Origin: Neomesorhizobium sp963726065
Lineage (GTDB): Bacteria > Pseudomonadota > Alphaproteobacteria > Rhizobiales > Rhizobiaceae
Assembly: GCA_963726065.1 (NCBI GenBank)
Contig: CAVSAU010000012.1
Span: forward strand, 124,001 to 188,000
Direction: 5' to 3'
Length of the DNA stretch: 64,000 nt
Position 1 is the first letter of the stretch. Every line of letters starts with the position of its first letter. The position numbers were made by a program, and so were the translations under genes. Positions 45,064-53,356 of the stretch are shown here, piece by piece. The notes beneath the pieces were generated by a model. That model was not told the DNA's origin. It did not search any database and saw nothing but the letters and a program-made list of their open reading frames with translations.

Positions 45064-45456
45064 CTACCAGGCCGGCTGGATGATTTGAACGAGGTTGCCG
45101 CAGCTGTCTTTCACCTGGGCGATGGTCGCGCGCGGTCACGTCGGTTGGCGGCATGGCGAACTCCGCGCCCAGCGTCTTCATGCGCTCGTACTCGCCCTTG
45201 ACGTCGTCGGTGTGGAGCATGAGCGCGGGCTGTCCCTGCGCGAACATGGCTTGCTGGTAGGCCTTGGCCGCCGGGTTGTCGTTGAGCGCGAGCTGCAGCT
45301 CGGGTCCGTCCGGGTCTTCGCGCCGACGCCACGGTCAGCCAGCGAAACGCCGCCATTACTGACATCGGTCTTCCTGGTGAGGCCCAGCACCTCGGTGTAG
45401 AAGCGCAGGGCCTTGTCCTGGTCGTCCACGTAGACGCTGGTCAGCTTGATCTTCAT
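45064..45456 (-). CDS. VOC-family (glyoxalase/bleomycin-resistance fold) protein, three frameshifts
   Basis: Reconstructed as 129 residues. MKIKLTSVYVDDQDKALRFY, TEVLGL starts the beta-alpha-beta fold. FRWLTVAS, then DPDGPELQLALNDNPAAKAY and QQAMFAQGQPALMLHTDDVK, GEYERMKTLGAEFAMPPTDV, and finally TIAQVKDSCGNLVQIIQPAW follow in successive frames. Each switch (near 45350, 45322 and 45135) is a single inserted base. VOC proteins act as small dioxygenases, isomerases or drug-binding proteins. It belongs to the ArsR/AHSA1 cluster. Confidence 0.78.
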
Positions 45457-45527
45457 CGGTACTCGCTCCGTTTTCTCACATTCGCGGCGCCCACGACAGG
45501 GCCTGCTTCGAATTGCGCCGGCAGACT

Positions 45528-45936
45528 TCAATCGATCCGCGCCAGACCTGCTCCAGGGCCGCAAGGAACTGCGGCCAGCCGACCGTGGCGCCCGGATAGG
45601 CGCTCTGATCCGCCCGGAAGCCCGACTGCTCCATGCGCAGGTGGGTTCCCGTGCCGGCTGGCGTAAGCGTCCAGGTGACGACACTTTTCAGGTCCTTGGT
45701 GTCCCACGTGTAAGTCAGCGTCTTGTTCTGCTCGACCGTCTGGACCTCACAGTCGCACCGTGCCCCAGGCGGCGCGAACATTGAAACGGTGACCCACATT
45801 TGGCTTGAAATCGTTCTTCATCAGCCACTCCTCGATCAGGTGCGATTGGGTGAGCGCGCGCCAGATCTTTTCCGGCGGATGATGGTATCTCCCGTTCGAC
45901 AACGACGGAGCGGGTTTCGGTCGACGTTTCGTTCAT
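45528..45936 (-). CDS. AHSA1/SRPBCC protein, three frameshifts
   Basis: Reconstructed as about 135 residues. MNETSTETRSVVVEREIP, then EKIWRALTQSHLIEEWLMKN and DFKPNVGHRFNVRA, then CDCEVQTVEQNKTLTYTWDT and KDLKSVVTWTLTPAGTGTHL are in different frames, with indels near 45890, 45770 and 45545. After correction it ends LEQVLARID at TGA 45528-45530, the usual end of the family. Its ATG overlaps the stop of the ArsR gene (ATGA). Confidence 0.75.
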
Positions 45937-46258
45937 TGGTCCATTCTTTTCAGCAGGTCTTCGAGGTCGTCGAACCGGCTTTCCCAAAACCCGTTCATCT
46001 CTCTCGTCCAGTCGGTCAGCGGCGCGAGCGCGCCGATCTGCGGCGCTGTAATGCGTCTGGCGGCCCGCGTGGCGGTCTCGCACCAGCCCGGCCTGCTTCA
46101 GCACGCCGAGATGCTTCGAGACCGCCGGTTGCGAGATCCCGGCCCGCGCCGTCAAGCGCGCCCACCGTTTGCTCGCCTTCCCTGCACAATCGCTCGAAGA
46201 TGGCCCGCCGGGTCGGGTCGGCGAGCGTCCTGAAGAGCATGTCGTGAGCGTTCGGCAT
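45933..46258 (-). CDS. ArsR-family regulator, two frameshifts
   Basis: MPNAHDMLFRTLADPTRRAI, FERLCREGEQTVGAL, then TARAGISQPAVSKHLGVLKQ, AGLVRDRHAGRQTHYSA, then APQIGALAPLTDWTREMNGF ending LLKRMDQ. Two inserted bases (near 46150 and 46040) account for the frame changes; the corrected length is about 107 residues. It is a non-metal ArsR of the type that controls AHSA1 genes and is translationally coupled to the one downstream. A start two codons earlier is possible. Confidence 0.78.
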
Positions 46259-46339
46259 CGGCAATCAATAACCCGTGGGCTATGGATTGACGTATAACCA
46301 GTGAGATATGAGTCAGTCAAGCGCGAAGGGACGCAAAAG

Positions 46340-46395
46340 CCTCAATCCCCTCTCCTCGTCCTTACGGGGAGAGGGCTGGGGTAAGGGGCAGCGCG
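46340..46395. repeat. Short palindromic intergenic repeat (CCCCTCTCC...GGGGAGAGGG)
   Basis: CAATCCCCTCTCCTCGTCCT, TACGGGGAGAGGGCTGGGGT. Same family as the units at 43440-43600. The remainder of 46259-46496 holds nothing else that I can identify. Confidence 0.5.
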
Positions 46396-46496
46396 GCGAT
46401 GAAGGTAATGCGCGGCCGATGGCGGACAGGCTGGGATGGAGAGGCCTGCGATGAAGCGGCCCCTCAACCATCCTGAGCTTGTCGAAGGGTCGCCGC

Positions 46497-47480
46497 CTAC
46501 TCCTCGTCGGCGCTTTGTTCCTCGAAGCCGAGCAGGTTCCAGCTCTGGCGCATATGCGGCGGCATCGGCGCGGTGACGTCGATGAATCCCTTGTCGGGAT
46601 GCGGGATGACGATGCGGCGCGCATGCAGGTGCAGACGGTTCTGCATGCCGCCGGGAAAATCCCAGTTGGTGTCCGCCTCGAAATATTTGGGGTCGCCGAT
46701 GATCGGGCAGCCGATATGGGCGGCATGCACGCGCAGCTGGTGGGTGCGACCGGTGTAAGGCTCCATCTCCAGCCAGGAGAGCGACTGCGCCGCCTGCTCG
46801 ACGACGCGATAATAGGAGACGGCGTGGTCGGCGCCCTTCTCGCCATGCTTGGCCACCCGCATGCGGTCGCCGTCGGGCGTCGCCTCCTTGACTAGCCAGG
46901 TCGAGATCTTGTCCTCGCGCTTCGGCGGCACGCCCTTCACCAGCGCCCAGTATGTCTTCTTGGTTTCGCGGGCGCGAAACGCCTCGGCGAGCTTCATTGC
47001 GGCGAGCCGCGTGCGGGCAACCACCAGCACGCCCGACGTGTCGCGGTCGAGGCGGTGGACAAGCCGCGGCTTCTCACCCTTCTTGTTGCGCCAGGCTTCC
47101 AGCATGTCGTCGACATGGCGCGACACACCCGAACCGCCCTGCACCGCCAGCCCCGCCGGCTTGTTGAAGACGAACACCTTGTCGTCCTCGTGCAGCAGCA
47201 TTTTCCTGAGCACATCCGCGTCGTCCTGGTTGCGGATGGAGTGGCCGGTGAGCTGGTCCTCGCCCTTGCGGTCGACGCCAAGCGGCGGGATGCGGATCAG
47301 CTGGCCGGGCTCGACGCGCGTGTCGGTCTTGGCGCGGCCGCCGTCGACGCGCACCTGGCCGGAGCGCAGCAGCTTCTGCAGTTGGACGAAACCCAATCCG
47401 GGAAAGTGGGTCTTGAACCAGCGATCGAGCCGCATGCCCGCCTCGCCGGCCTCCACCGCTATCTGTTCCACGCTTGCCAT
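46497..47480 (-). CDS. rluC: RluA-family 23S rRNA pseudouridine synthase (RluC-like)
   Basis: About 327 residues from ATG 47478-47480 (MASVEQIAVEAGEAGMRLDR). An S4 RNA-binding domain (RLDRWFKTHFPGLGFVQLQK) is followed by the catalytic domain with D145 in HRLDRDTSG and the GRTHQLRVHAAHIGCPIIGD signature. The combination of S4 domain and length fits RluC, which modifies U955, U2504 and U2580 of 23S rRNA; the exact targets are inferred. It follows the fluoride-channel gene by 38 bases. Confidence 0.9.
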   Translation of the reverse strand: MASVEQIAVEAGEAGMRLDRWFKTHFPGLGFVQLQKLLRSGQVRVDGGRAKTDTRVEPGQLIRIPPLGVDRKGEDQLTGHSIRNQDDADVLRKMLLHEDDKVFVFNKPAGLAVQGGSGVSRHVDDMLEAWRNKKGEKPRLVHRLDRDTSGVLVVARTRLAAMKLAEAFRARETKKTYWALVKGVPPKREDKISTWLVKEATPDGDRMRVAKHGEKGADHAVSYYRVVEQAAQSLSWLEMEPYTGRTHQLRVHAAHIGCPIIGDPKYFEADTNWDFPGGMQNRLHLHARRIVIPHPDKGFIDVTAPMPPHMRQSWNLLGFEEQSADEE

Positions 47481-47518
47481 TTTTTCCGCGCCTTTCCATC
47501 TAAGCGGGCGCAATAGCA

Positions 47519-47896
47519 TCAAGAAAAACTTCTTGCGAGCCACAATCCCAAAAACAGCGCCACGATCGAGACAATCACGCTGCCCAGCGCATAGAGAAGG
47601 GCGGGAAAGACCTCACCGCGCTGCCAGAGTACGGCGAAATCCAGCGAAAAGGCGGAGAATGTGGTGAAGCCGCCGAGAATGCCGGTGGCGACGAAGAGGC
47701 GCAGTTCGTTCGACGCATTGTAGCGCCGCGCCAGGAGTTCGATGAACAGGCCCATCGCCAGCGAGCCGGCGACGTTGATGGCGAACGTTCCCCACGGAAA
47801 GCCGGCGCCGACCAGCCGCAATGCGGCAAGGTTGACCAGATGGCGAAGCGAAGCGCCGATGGCGCCGCCGACAGCGACAAGCACGAGATTGAACAT
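47519..47896 (-). CDS. crcB: Fluoride channel CrcB/Fluc
   Basis: A 125-residue dual-topology channel with four membrane helices. VAVGGAIGASLRHLVNL, FPWGTFAINVAGSLAMGLFI and ATGILGGFTTFSAFSLDF contain the conserved glycine/asparagine/phenylalanine signature of fluoride exporters. ATG 47894-47896 (MFNLVLVAVGG) has AGGAAG about eight bases upstream; a frame reaching 47962 is less likely. It lies in an operon with rluC. Confidence 0.92.
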   Translation of the reverse strand: MFNLVLVAVGGAIGASLRHLVNLAALRLVGAGFPWGTFAINVAGSLAMGLFIELLARRYNASNELRLFVATGILGGFTTFSAFSLDFAVLWQRGEVFPALLYALGSVIVSIVALFLGLWLARSFS

Positions 47897-47971
47897 GCGC
47901 ATCTTCCTGCCCGCTCCGAGATGAGGCGTCAACGCGGAGCGGATGCGCCGGCCAAAGCTCAACGCCCTTCC

Positions 47972-48003
47972 TCTCCCCCGTCGGTCGGGGGAGAGGTGGT
48001 TTG
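47972..48003. repeat. Short palindromic repeat (CTCCCCCGTCGGTCGGGGGAGAG)
   Basis: CCTCTCCCCCGTCGGTCGGG, GGAGAGGTGG forms a strong hairpin between the crcB and permease genes; it belongs to the same family as that at 43440-43600. Confidence 0.55.
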
Positions 48004-48034
48004 CTGGGGGTCGACCACCTAGGCGCTCGCCGTG

Positions 48035-49327
48035 CTACTCCGCGAAAAACGCGAAGCGGATGACGAAAAGCACCGCCACCAGCCAGGTCGCCGGGTGCAC
48101 GGACAACGGCTTGCCGGTCACCGTCTTCAGCACGACATAGCTGATGAAACCGAAGGCAAGGCCATTGGCGATGGAGTAGGTGAACGGCATGGCGAGCGCG
48201 GTAAGGGCTGCCGGCGTCGATTCTGTCACGTCCGCCCAATCGATGTCGACCAGTTCATGGAGCATGAGGCCGGCGACATAGAGCAGCGCCGGCGCGGTCG
48301 CATAGGGCGGCACCGAGGCGGCCAGCGGTGAAATGAACAGCGCGGCGAGGAACAGCACCGCGATGACGACCGCGGTAAGGCCGGTGCGGCCGCCGGCCTG
48401 CACGCCGCTGGCGCTTTCGACATAGGCGGTGGTGCTGGAAGTGCCGAGCAGCGAACCGGCGGCGATCGCGGTGGAGTCGGCAAACAGCGCGCGGCCGAGA
48501 TTGTTGGGCTTGCCCTCCTCGATCAGCCCTGCCCGCTTGGCGACGCCGATCAGCGTGCCTGTGGCGTCGAACACCTCGACCAGCACGAAGACCAGCACGA
48601 CATGGAAGATGCCGGCGCCAAGCGCACCCACCAGGTCGAGTTGCAGGAACGTCGGGACAAGGCTCGGCGGCGCCGACACGACGCCCTGGAACGGCGTTAG
48701 GCCGATCAGGATGGAAAGCACGGTGACAGCGAGGATGCCGATCAGGATGGCGCCGCGCACCTTCAGCGCGTCGAGGCCGGCAATGATGAAGAAGCCGAGG
48801 ATAGCAAGCAGCGGGCCGGGCTGGCGCAGGTCGCCAAGGCCGATGAGCGTGGCCGGATTGTCGACCACGATACCGGAGTTCTTCAGCGCGATGATGCCAA
48901 GGAACAGCCCTATGCCGGCGGCGATTGCCGCCCGCAGCGAATGCGGAATGCCGGCGATCAGCCAGGAGCGCACGCCCGTGATGGTGAGCAGGAAGAAGAT
49001 GACGCCGGAAATGAACACCGCGCCGAGCGCCTGCTGCCAGGTGAAGCCCATGGCGGCCACCACCGTGAAGGCGAAGAAGGCGTTGAGGCCCATGCCCGGC
49101 GCCATGCCGATCGGCCAGTTGGCGACCAGGCCCATGACCAGCGAGCCGATCGCAGCGGCCAGGCACGTGGCGACGAACACCGCGTTGCGGTCCATGCCGG
49201 TGGTCGACAGGATGTCGGGGTTGACGAAGATGATGTAGGACATGGTGAGGAACGTCGTGACGCCTGCGATCACCTCGGTGCGCACGCTGGTCTTGTGTTC
49301 CGTCAGCCGGAAAAAATTCTCGAGCAT
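48035..49327 (-). CDS. NCS2-family nucleobase permease (AzgA-like)
   Basis: About 430 residues with twelve or more membrane spans. MLENFFRLTEHKTSVRTEVI, AGVTTFLTMSYIIFVNPDIL is the AzgA/PbuG-type start. GLNAFFAFTVVAAMGFTWQQ, LVEVFDATGTLIGVAKRAGL and SSTTAYVESASGVQAGGRTG are conserved transport motifs of purine (adenine/guanine/hypoxanthine) permeases. ATG 49325-49327 has a perfect GGGAGGT seven bases upstream; a longer frame is less likely. Long leader upstream (see next entry). Confidence 0.9.
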   Translation of the reverse strand: MLENFFRLTEHKTSVRTEVIAGVTTFLTMSYIIFVNPDILSTTGMDRNAVFVATCLAAAIGSLVMGLVANWPIGMAPGMGLNAFFAFTVVAAMGFTWQQALGAVFISGVIFFLLTITGVRSWLIAGIPHSLRAAIAAGIGLFLGIIALKNSGIVVDNPATLIGLGDLRQPGPLLAILGFFIIAGLDALKVRGAILIGILAVTVLSILIGLTPFQGVVSAPPSLVPTFLQLDLVGALGAGIFHVVLVFVLVEVFDATGTLIGVAKRAGLIEEGKPNNLGRALFADSTAIAAGSLLGTSSTTAYVESASGVQAGGRTGLTAVVIAVLFLAALFISPLAASVPPYATAPALLYVAGLMLHELVDIDWADVTESTPAALTALAMPFTYSIANGLAFGFISYVVLKTVTGKPLSVHPATWLVAVLFVIRFAFFAE

Positions 49328-49560
49328 GATACCTCCCGGTAGAGCCGCGGCGGTGCGCGGCGGTGCGAAGCGTGGGGCCGGCGGCTTTCTCAAGCCAAAT
49401 CACGACGGACGCTTGATCGCCCGGCACGCGGCCGGCAATCGCGCTTTCCACGCATCGTTCCTCCTGGGCTCACTTCGCCCGTTTGCTGACGCCAGCGCAA
49501 GGCGGCCTGGTTTGAATGAGTTTCAAGTTTTTTGCTGCAAACGGAAGCGTGCCGTTGACG
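49328..49560 (-). promoter_or_regulatory. Long leader of the purine permease gene with a short ORF
   Basis: On the minus strand a 21-codon frame (49390-49455; MRGKRDCRPRAGRSSVRRDL) is preceded by a strong CAGGAGGAACG ribosome-binding site and ends 63 bases before the permease ATG. GGGCGAAGTGAGCCC just upstream could form a hairpin. Nucleobase permeases are often riboswitch-controlled, but I could not match a known purine or guanidine motif. The 420-base gap 49328-49747 holds no larger gene. Confidence 0.35.
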
Positions 49561-49747
49561 ATCGACAGCGCTTCTTGTCGTGGCTGCACCCGCCGACCAG
49601 TTCGCCACGCTCGATGAAACATATCCACCGTATTGCGGGGCATTGATCGGGCCTTGCTTCGCGAATATCGTCCGCGCGTTCCAGCGAAAAGAGAGTTTCT
49701 TCTTGGCGCCCACCGGCGGGATCAGCAACAGACAAAGCAGCAAGGGG

Positions 49748-50122
49748 ATGGCGGGCCTTCTCCCGCGGCTGCTTATGCTGTTTGTCGCCTTTGCGGTCAT
49801 TCACCTGCCGCTCGGCGCCAGCGAGCCACTGAGGCCGTCGCAATATCATTCCACCTGGCCGAAGGAAAAAATCCGCGCAGCGGATCTTCCCCTGCGCTAC
49901 TCCGTGCAAGAACAAGGCAGGGTCAATTTAGCCGCGGCGACCGGTATCCGCTTCACCCCGAAGACCAAGGCGGCCGATGCGCCCCCGAACGCGCTTCCCC
50001 CTTCCGGAATTTCCATTCCGTCCAATCGGCGGACTGCCGCTTCGGGGCCGACGGACACGTCTCGCGACCTCGAAATTCGAACGGCCGCCTATAGCGCCCG
50101 CGCTCCTCCGTCCCTGACATGA
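49748..50122 (+). CDS. Putative exported protein, function unknown
   Basis: A frame of about 124 residues from ATG 49748. MAGLLPRLLMLFVAFAVIHL looks like a signal peptide or anchor, followed by a low-complexity, proline- and alanine-rich segment (RSYSVQEQG-like region, KTKAADAPPNALPPSGISIP). There is no catalytic motif. AAGGGG lies directly against the ATG, which is poor spacing, so an earlier in-frame start is possible. It may be a small secreted protein or a chance frame. Confidence 0.35.
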   Translation: MAGLLPRLLMLFVAFAVIHLPLGASEPLRPSQYHSTWPKEKIRAADLPLRYSVQEQGRVNLAAATGIRFTPKTKAADAPPNALPPSGISIPSNRRTAASGPTDTSRDLEIRTAAYSARAPPSLT

Positions 50123-50344
50123 ATCTGGCCGGTCGCGCTGCAGCAACAGACACGCTTTTTGCCTGCCCACGCAGCGGCTGAGCGGCCCCATTTCCAGCAT
50201 CCAGGCAATCCGCTTGCTCGAACCCACCCTGCCCGTCTGGGCCGGTGGGCGTCAGCAACCCCAATGAAGGCCGACGTAGCGCCGCTCGCCCAAATTCTGA
50301 TCGGACGCACTGGCGCTGTTTCCCAAAACAACAGGAGTTTTGTC

Positions 50345-50479
50345 ATGAGCACAAATGAGACGAACAAACCGGAAAACGGACCAGGTACGGCAAAAGCCGG
50401 CTCGGTCCTGTTCGGCTGGCTGATCTTTATCGCTGCCACCGCCCTGGTATTCGTGGCGGCCTACTATCTGAAGCCCTAA
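50345..50479 (+). CDS. Small single-span membrane protein (44 residues)
   Basis: MSTNETNKPENGPGTAKAGS is a hydrophilic N-terminus and VLFGWLIFIAATALVFVAAY a membrane helix near the C-terminus, ending YLKP. AGGAG lies eight bases upstream of ATG 50345 (CAACAGGAGTTTTGTCATG). The layout is that of a tail-anchored small protein. It is the first of a run of tiny co-directional genes up to 52.4 kb. Function unknown. Confidence 0.6.
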   Translation: MSTNETNKPENGPGTAKAGSVLFGWLIFIAATALVFVAAYYLKP

Positions 50480-50489
50480 GTACCGCTAA

Positions 50490-50527
50490 GCGTGTCGCGC
50501 AAAAGTGCGCAGCGGTTTTGCGCGACA
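50490..50527. repeat. Palindromic repeat GTCGCGCAAAA...TTTTGCGCGAC
   Basis: GTGTCGCGCAAAAGTGCGCA, GCGGTTTTGCGCGACATG forms an eleven-base stem. It lies at the start of the 370-base gap 50480-50849, which otherwise shows no gene. Confidence 0.65.
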
Positions 50528-50849
50528 TGCGCGGAGGGGGCGGCGGCGGCTCCCCTGCGGCTGACTGTCTTGCAGGCCAGAGCGTGCAATCAGCCGCTCT
50601 TATCACTTGTGGCTGACGCTGCCAGAACGCTGGCGTTCGCAGGCCATTGTCACAACATCTTCGCGGCATGGGATCGCCATTTGCACGACGCCCGCCCGCC
50701 ATACGTTCACTTATAGATTTCTTATTTTTTGGCCATTCCGGCTGCCTCGAATCCTAATTTCCCAACTTCTATTTTCTCGACGCAACCGGTTTTCAGCCGA
50801 TTGCCACCGTCACCGGCTACGCGCTGGTGTCAACAGAAGGAAAATCAGA

Positions 50850-51038
50850 ATGTACCGCAATCCCGGGTTCTACATGTCCAGCCACGCTTCGGTTCGCGCC
50901 GCTTCCGACGTATCGGAGGCAAGGTCCGCCGACCGGCAGGTCCCAGGCATAACCCCGCCATTCATGTTCAGCCGCTTGTTTTCCGTTACTGGCATTCTGC
51001 TCGCCGCGATGGTCGTGGTCACCCTGATCTTGGGCTGA
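50850..51038 (+). CDS. Small tail-anchored membrane protein (62 residues)
   Basis: A 62-residue frame from ATG 50850 (MYRNPGFYMSSHASVRAASD), preceded by GAAGGAAAATCAGA. A hydrophilic N-terminal half is followed by FMFSRLFSVTGILLAAMVVV, TLILG, one membrane helix at the very end. It fits the pattern of the small genes at 50345 and 51920. Function unknown. Confidence 0.55.
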   Translation: MYRNPGFYMSSHASVRAASDVSEARSADRQVPGITPPFMFSRLFSVTGILLAAMVVVTLILG

Positions 51039-51066
51039 TTACGAATTTCGCGAAAGGAGAATGAAC

Positions 51067-51290
51067 ATGCGCACTTCGTCCCTGATTAGTGAAGCCCCGT
51101 CTGCCGTCCACCGTTTCGTGGTGGGACTTGACGGAGAAGGTCAATGGATTGCCCGCGATGAAATCAGCCTGACCGGTGGCGTCTTCGCCGACGGTCCGCG
51201 GCAATCCATTTCGCCGAGACACAATGCAATCACCGGGAAGGCGCTATCCGGTTGGCGCCCGCCAACGCCCCGCTTTCGCTGTTCAATTGA
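51067..51290 (+). CDS. Small hypothetical protein, one frameshift
   Basis: ATG 51067 (second of two in-frame ATGs) has AGGAG seven bases upstream, whereas ATG 51061 would touch it. MRTSSLISEAPSAVHRFVVG, LDGEGQWIARDEISLTGGVF is followed, after adding one base near 51193, by SAAIHFAETQCNHREGAIRL, APANAPLSLFN and a stop at 51288-51290. The reconstructed protein has about 74 residues and no membrane segment. Family not recognised. Confidence 0.5.
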
Positions 51291-51398
51291 ACCGTCATCG
51301 CGATACCGTACGCAACACGCCTCGCTCACCGCGATTCTGCGACGCGCCGGGCGAGGCGATACCGGCCAGGCAAAGTCCCGACGAGACCGAACAGGCGA

Positions 51399-51905
51399 TG
51401 CTTGCCGAGCGTATCGCGCATGCCCGCATTTTGCGCGAGCAGAATGTATGCAAGGCGGTGCGCTGTCTGTCGATCGACGCGCGCGACCGCCGCTCCGCCA
51501 CGGCACGGCGTTTCATCGAACGAATGGAGGTGGACGCCCTGCTCGACGCCGTCATGCTTTTGGTCATGCTCTCGGCGCAAGAACGCACCATCGACGGCAT
51601 CGGCCATGCTGGCGGGTGCTGGACCTGCAGCATCGACGACCCGGGGGGATGGCATCGCCATTCCCCATGCACGGCTTGCCGGGCTGCAAAGGCCGTTCGG
51701 CCTGGCTATTCGGCTCAAGGAGCCATGCGATTTCGAAGCAATGGACGGTGAGCCGGTCGATCTCGTCGTCCTTCTCCTGGTCCCACCGACCATGAACTCT
51801 GAGCACCTGACGATTCTCTCACGTGTGGCGCGAACCCTGCGAGACCCAGTTATCGCGTCGCAGTTGCGGCGGGCGCCGAACAGGCTGCATTCCTCGAGCG
51901 GCTGA
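51399..51905 (+). pseudogene. PTS system EIIA (PtsN-like) domain, frameshifted
   Basis: The second half is clear: DGIAIPHARLAGLQRPFGLA, IRLKEPCDFEAMDGEPVDLV, VLLLVPPTMNSEHLTILSRV, ARTLRDPVIASQL, with the phosphorylated histidine in IPHARL. The first half, in another frame (VRCLSIDARDRRSATARRFI, ERMEVDALLDAVML, AQERTIDGIGH), fits an EIIA N-terminus only loosely. A run of six G residues near 51649 marks the frame change, and an extra segment (about 12 residues) interrupts the region before the active site. No EI, HPr or EIIBC gene is nearby. Either broken or misread. Confidence 0.6.
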
Positions 51906-51919
51906 AGGAGAACGGTCTC

Positions 51920-52033
51920 ATGAATGAGCACCATAAAAGCAAGCCTCCCATCAAGTCTCCTCTCGTCGCTTGGCTGGTTGTGCTGATAGCCGTTTCAGCT
52001 GTCTTCACCATCGCGTCGTTCTTTCAACCTTAG
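51920..52033 (+). CDS. Small single-span membrane protein (37 residues)
   Basis: MNEHHKSKPPIKSPLVAWLV, VLIAVSAVFTIASFFQP. A lysine/histidine-rich N-terminus is followed by one membrane helix. AAGGAGA lies eight bases before ATG 51920, a good ribosome-binding site. Too short for most gene callers. Third small membrane protein of the cluster; function unknown. Confidence 0.6.
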   Translation: MNEHHKSKPPIKSPLVAWLVVLIAVSAVFTIASFFQP

Positions 52034-52329
52034 AAGCGGCCTTCAGTCGACGGCACCAAGGCCAAGGACGATTGATACCCAGGCATAGGATCTCCCACGC
52101 GCTGGCTATACCGCGACAGACAAGAGGCACAGCCGCTGTTCGCTGCCCAAGCGAAGCCTCCCGACGATTGTGCGACATCACCCATACTCGCAACGGGTCC
52201 ACCATAGACCTTCGCATTGCCTGACCAACGCTTCCGTTCGATGGCCGTGCAGGCCGAGGCGGCGCAACCTCCTCCGCAGACGCAGGTGGCCGATACGGCC
52301 GTGATGACGACGGTCAACAGGAGAGAAAC
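52034..52329. other. Gap without a convincing gene between small ORFs
   Basis: About 300 bases. A 95-codon minus-strand frame (52030-52317) has a cysteine-rich, possibly signal-like start, but it lacks a clear ribosome-binding site and I do not recognise it. Confidence 0.3.
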
Positions 52330-52437
52330 ATGAGCTTAGCGGAGCAGCAGGAGACAAACATGAACTTGCACAACACCTCACAGCCCTCGGTCAAATACTG
52401 CGCCGACAAGGTGAACGCGAAGTACATCCCACGGTAG
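52330..52437 (+). CDS. Possible small leader-like ORF (35 codons) before the MBL gene
   Basis: ATG 52330 is preceded by CAGGAGAGAAAC; an internal ATG at 52360 is also preceded by CAGGAGACAAAC. The product (MSLAEQQETNMNLHNTSQPS, VKYCADKVNAKYIPR) is hydrophilic and ends 13 bases before the MBL-fold gene start. Two strong ribosome-binding sites in so short a frame suggest a translated leader, but no family supports it. Confidence 0.4.
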   Translation: MSLAEQQETNMNLHNTSQPSVKYCADKVNAKYIPR

Positions 52438-52450
52438 ACCGGAGCACGAA

Positions 52451-53317
52451 TTGGTTCCGTCGCGCTACGTGCTGAAGGTCGGCACCATTGAAGTGACGGT
52501 GGTCAGCGATGGGGTGCTATCGCTGCCAGGCGCGATGTTGGGCCACAATGCCGACCCGGCCGTCCGGGAGGCCTGGCTGGAGGACAAGTTCCTGCCGCCG
52601 GATGTGCTCGAATGGGCGCTGAACGTGGTCGTGGTGCGTAGCGGCGGCCGGACCATACTCGTCGACGCTGGGATAGGGGCGGAGTTCCCGGACTTGAAGC
52701 GGGCCGGACAGTTGGTCCAGCGACTGGACGACGCCGGCATCGATCTCTCATCCGTGACCGACGTGGTGCTGACCCACCTGCACATGGACCACATTGGCGG
52801 GCTGCTCGTCGACGGGGTGAAGGAAGTGCTGCGTCCGGATCTGCGGATCCACGTGGCGGCCGCCGAGGTCAAGTTCTGGGAGGCGCCCGATTTCTCCCAC
52901 GTCTCCATGCCGCCGGGGTTCCCGGACGCGCTTCGGGAGTCGGCCAAGCGGTTCTTGAAGGAGTACCGCAACCAGCTGCGGACGTTCGAGGACGAGCACG
53001 AGGTGGCGCCGGGGGTGCGCGTCCAACGCACCGGCGGCCACACACCCGGGCACAGCGTCGTCCGCCTGGCGTCCGGCGACGACCGGCTGACGTTCGCCGG
53101 CGACGCCGTGTTCCAGGTCGGGTTCGAGCACCCCGACTGGTACAACGGCTTCGAGCACGACCCCGAGGAAGCGGCCCGCGTCCGGGTCCGTCTTCTGCGG
53201 GAGATGGCGGCGAACCGCGAGTCGCTGCTGGCCACTCACCTGTCGTTCCCGTCCGTCTGCCATGTGGCGGTCGACGGCGACGTCTTTCGTTGGGTGCCAG
53301 GCCCCTGGGAGTACTGA
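52451..53317 (+). CDS. Metallo-beta-lactamase-fold hydrolase
   Basis: A 288-residue MBL-fold protein. Metal ligands are H109, H111, D113 and H114 (THLHMDHIGG), H197 or H201 in GGHTPGHS, D218 in FAGDAVF and H263 in ATHLSFPS. The pattern fits the lactonase/arylsulfatase-like group rather than beta-lactamases. No signal peptide is seen. The start appears to be TTG 52451, with GGAGCACGAA upstream. Its codon use looks even more GC-rich than its neighbours, which hints at separate acquisition. Substrate unknown. Confidence 0.85.
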   Translation: MVPSRYVLKVGTIEVTVVSDGVLSLPGAMLGHNADPAVREAWLEDKFLPPDVLEWALNVVVVRSGGRTILVDAGIGAEFPDLKRAGQLVQRLDDAGIDLSSVTDVVLTHLHMDHIGGLLVDGVKEVLRPDLRIHVAAAEVKFWEAPDFSHVSMPPGFPDALRESAKRFLKEYRNQLRTFEDEHEVAPGVRVQRTGGHTPGHSVVRLASGDDRLTFAGDAVFQVGFEHPDWYNGFEHDPEEAARVRVRLLREMAANRESLLATHLSFPSVCHVAVDGDVFRWVPGPWEY

Positions 53318-53356
53318 CCGCTTGTTGGGTCAGGATCGAACGGGAGCCATCGCACC

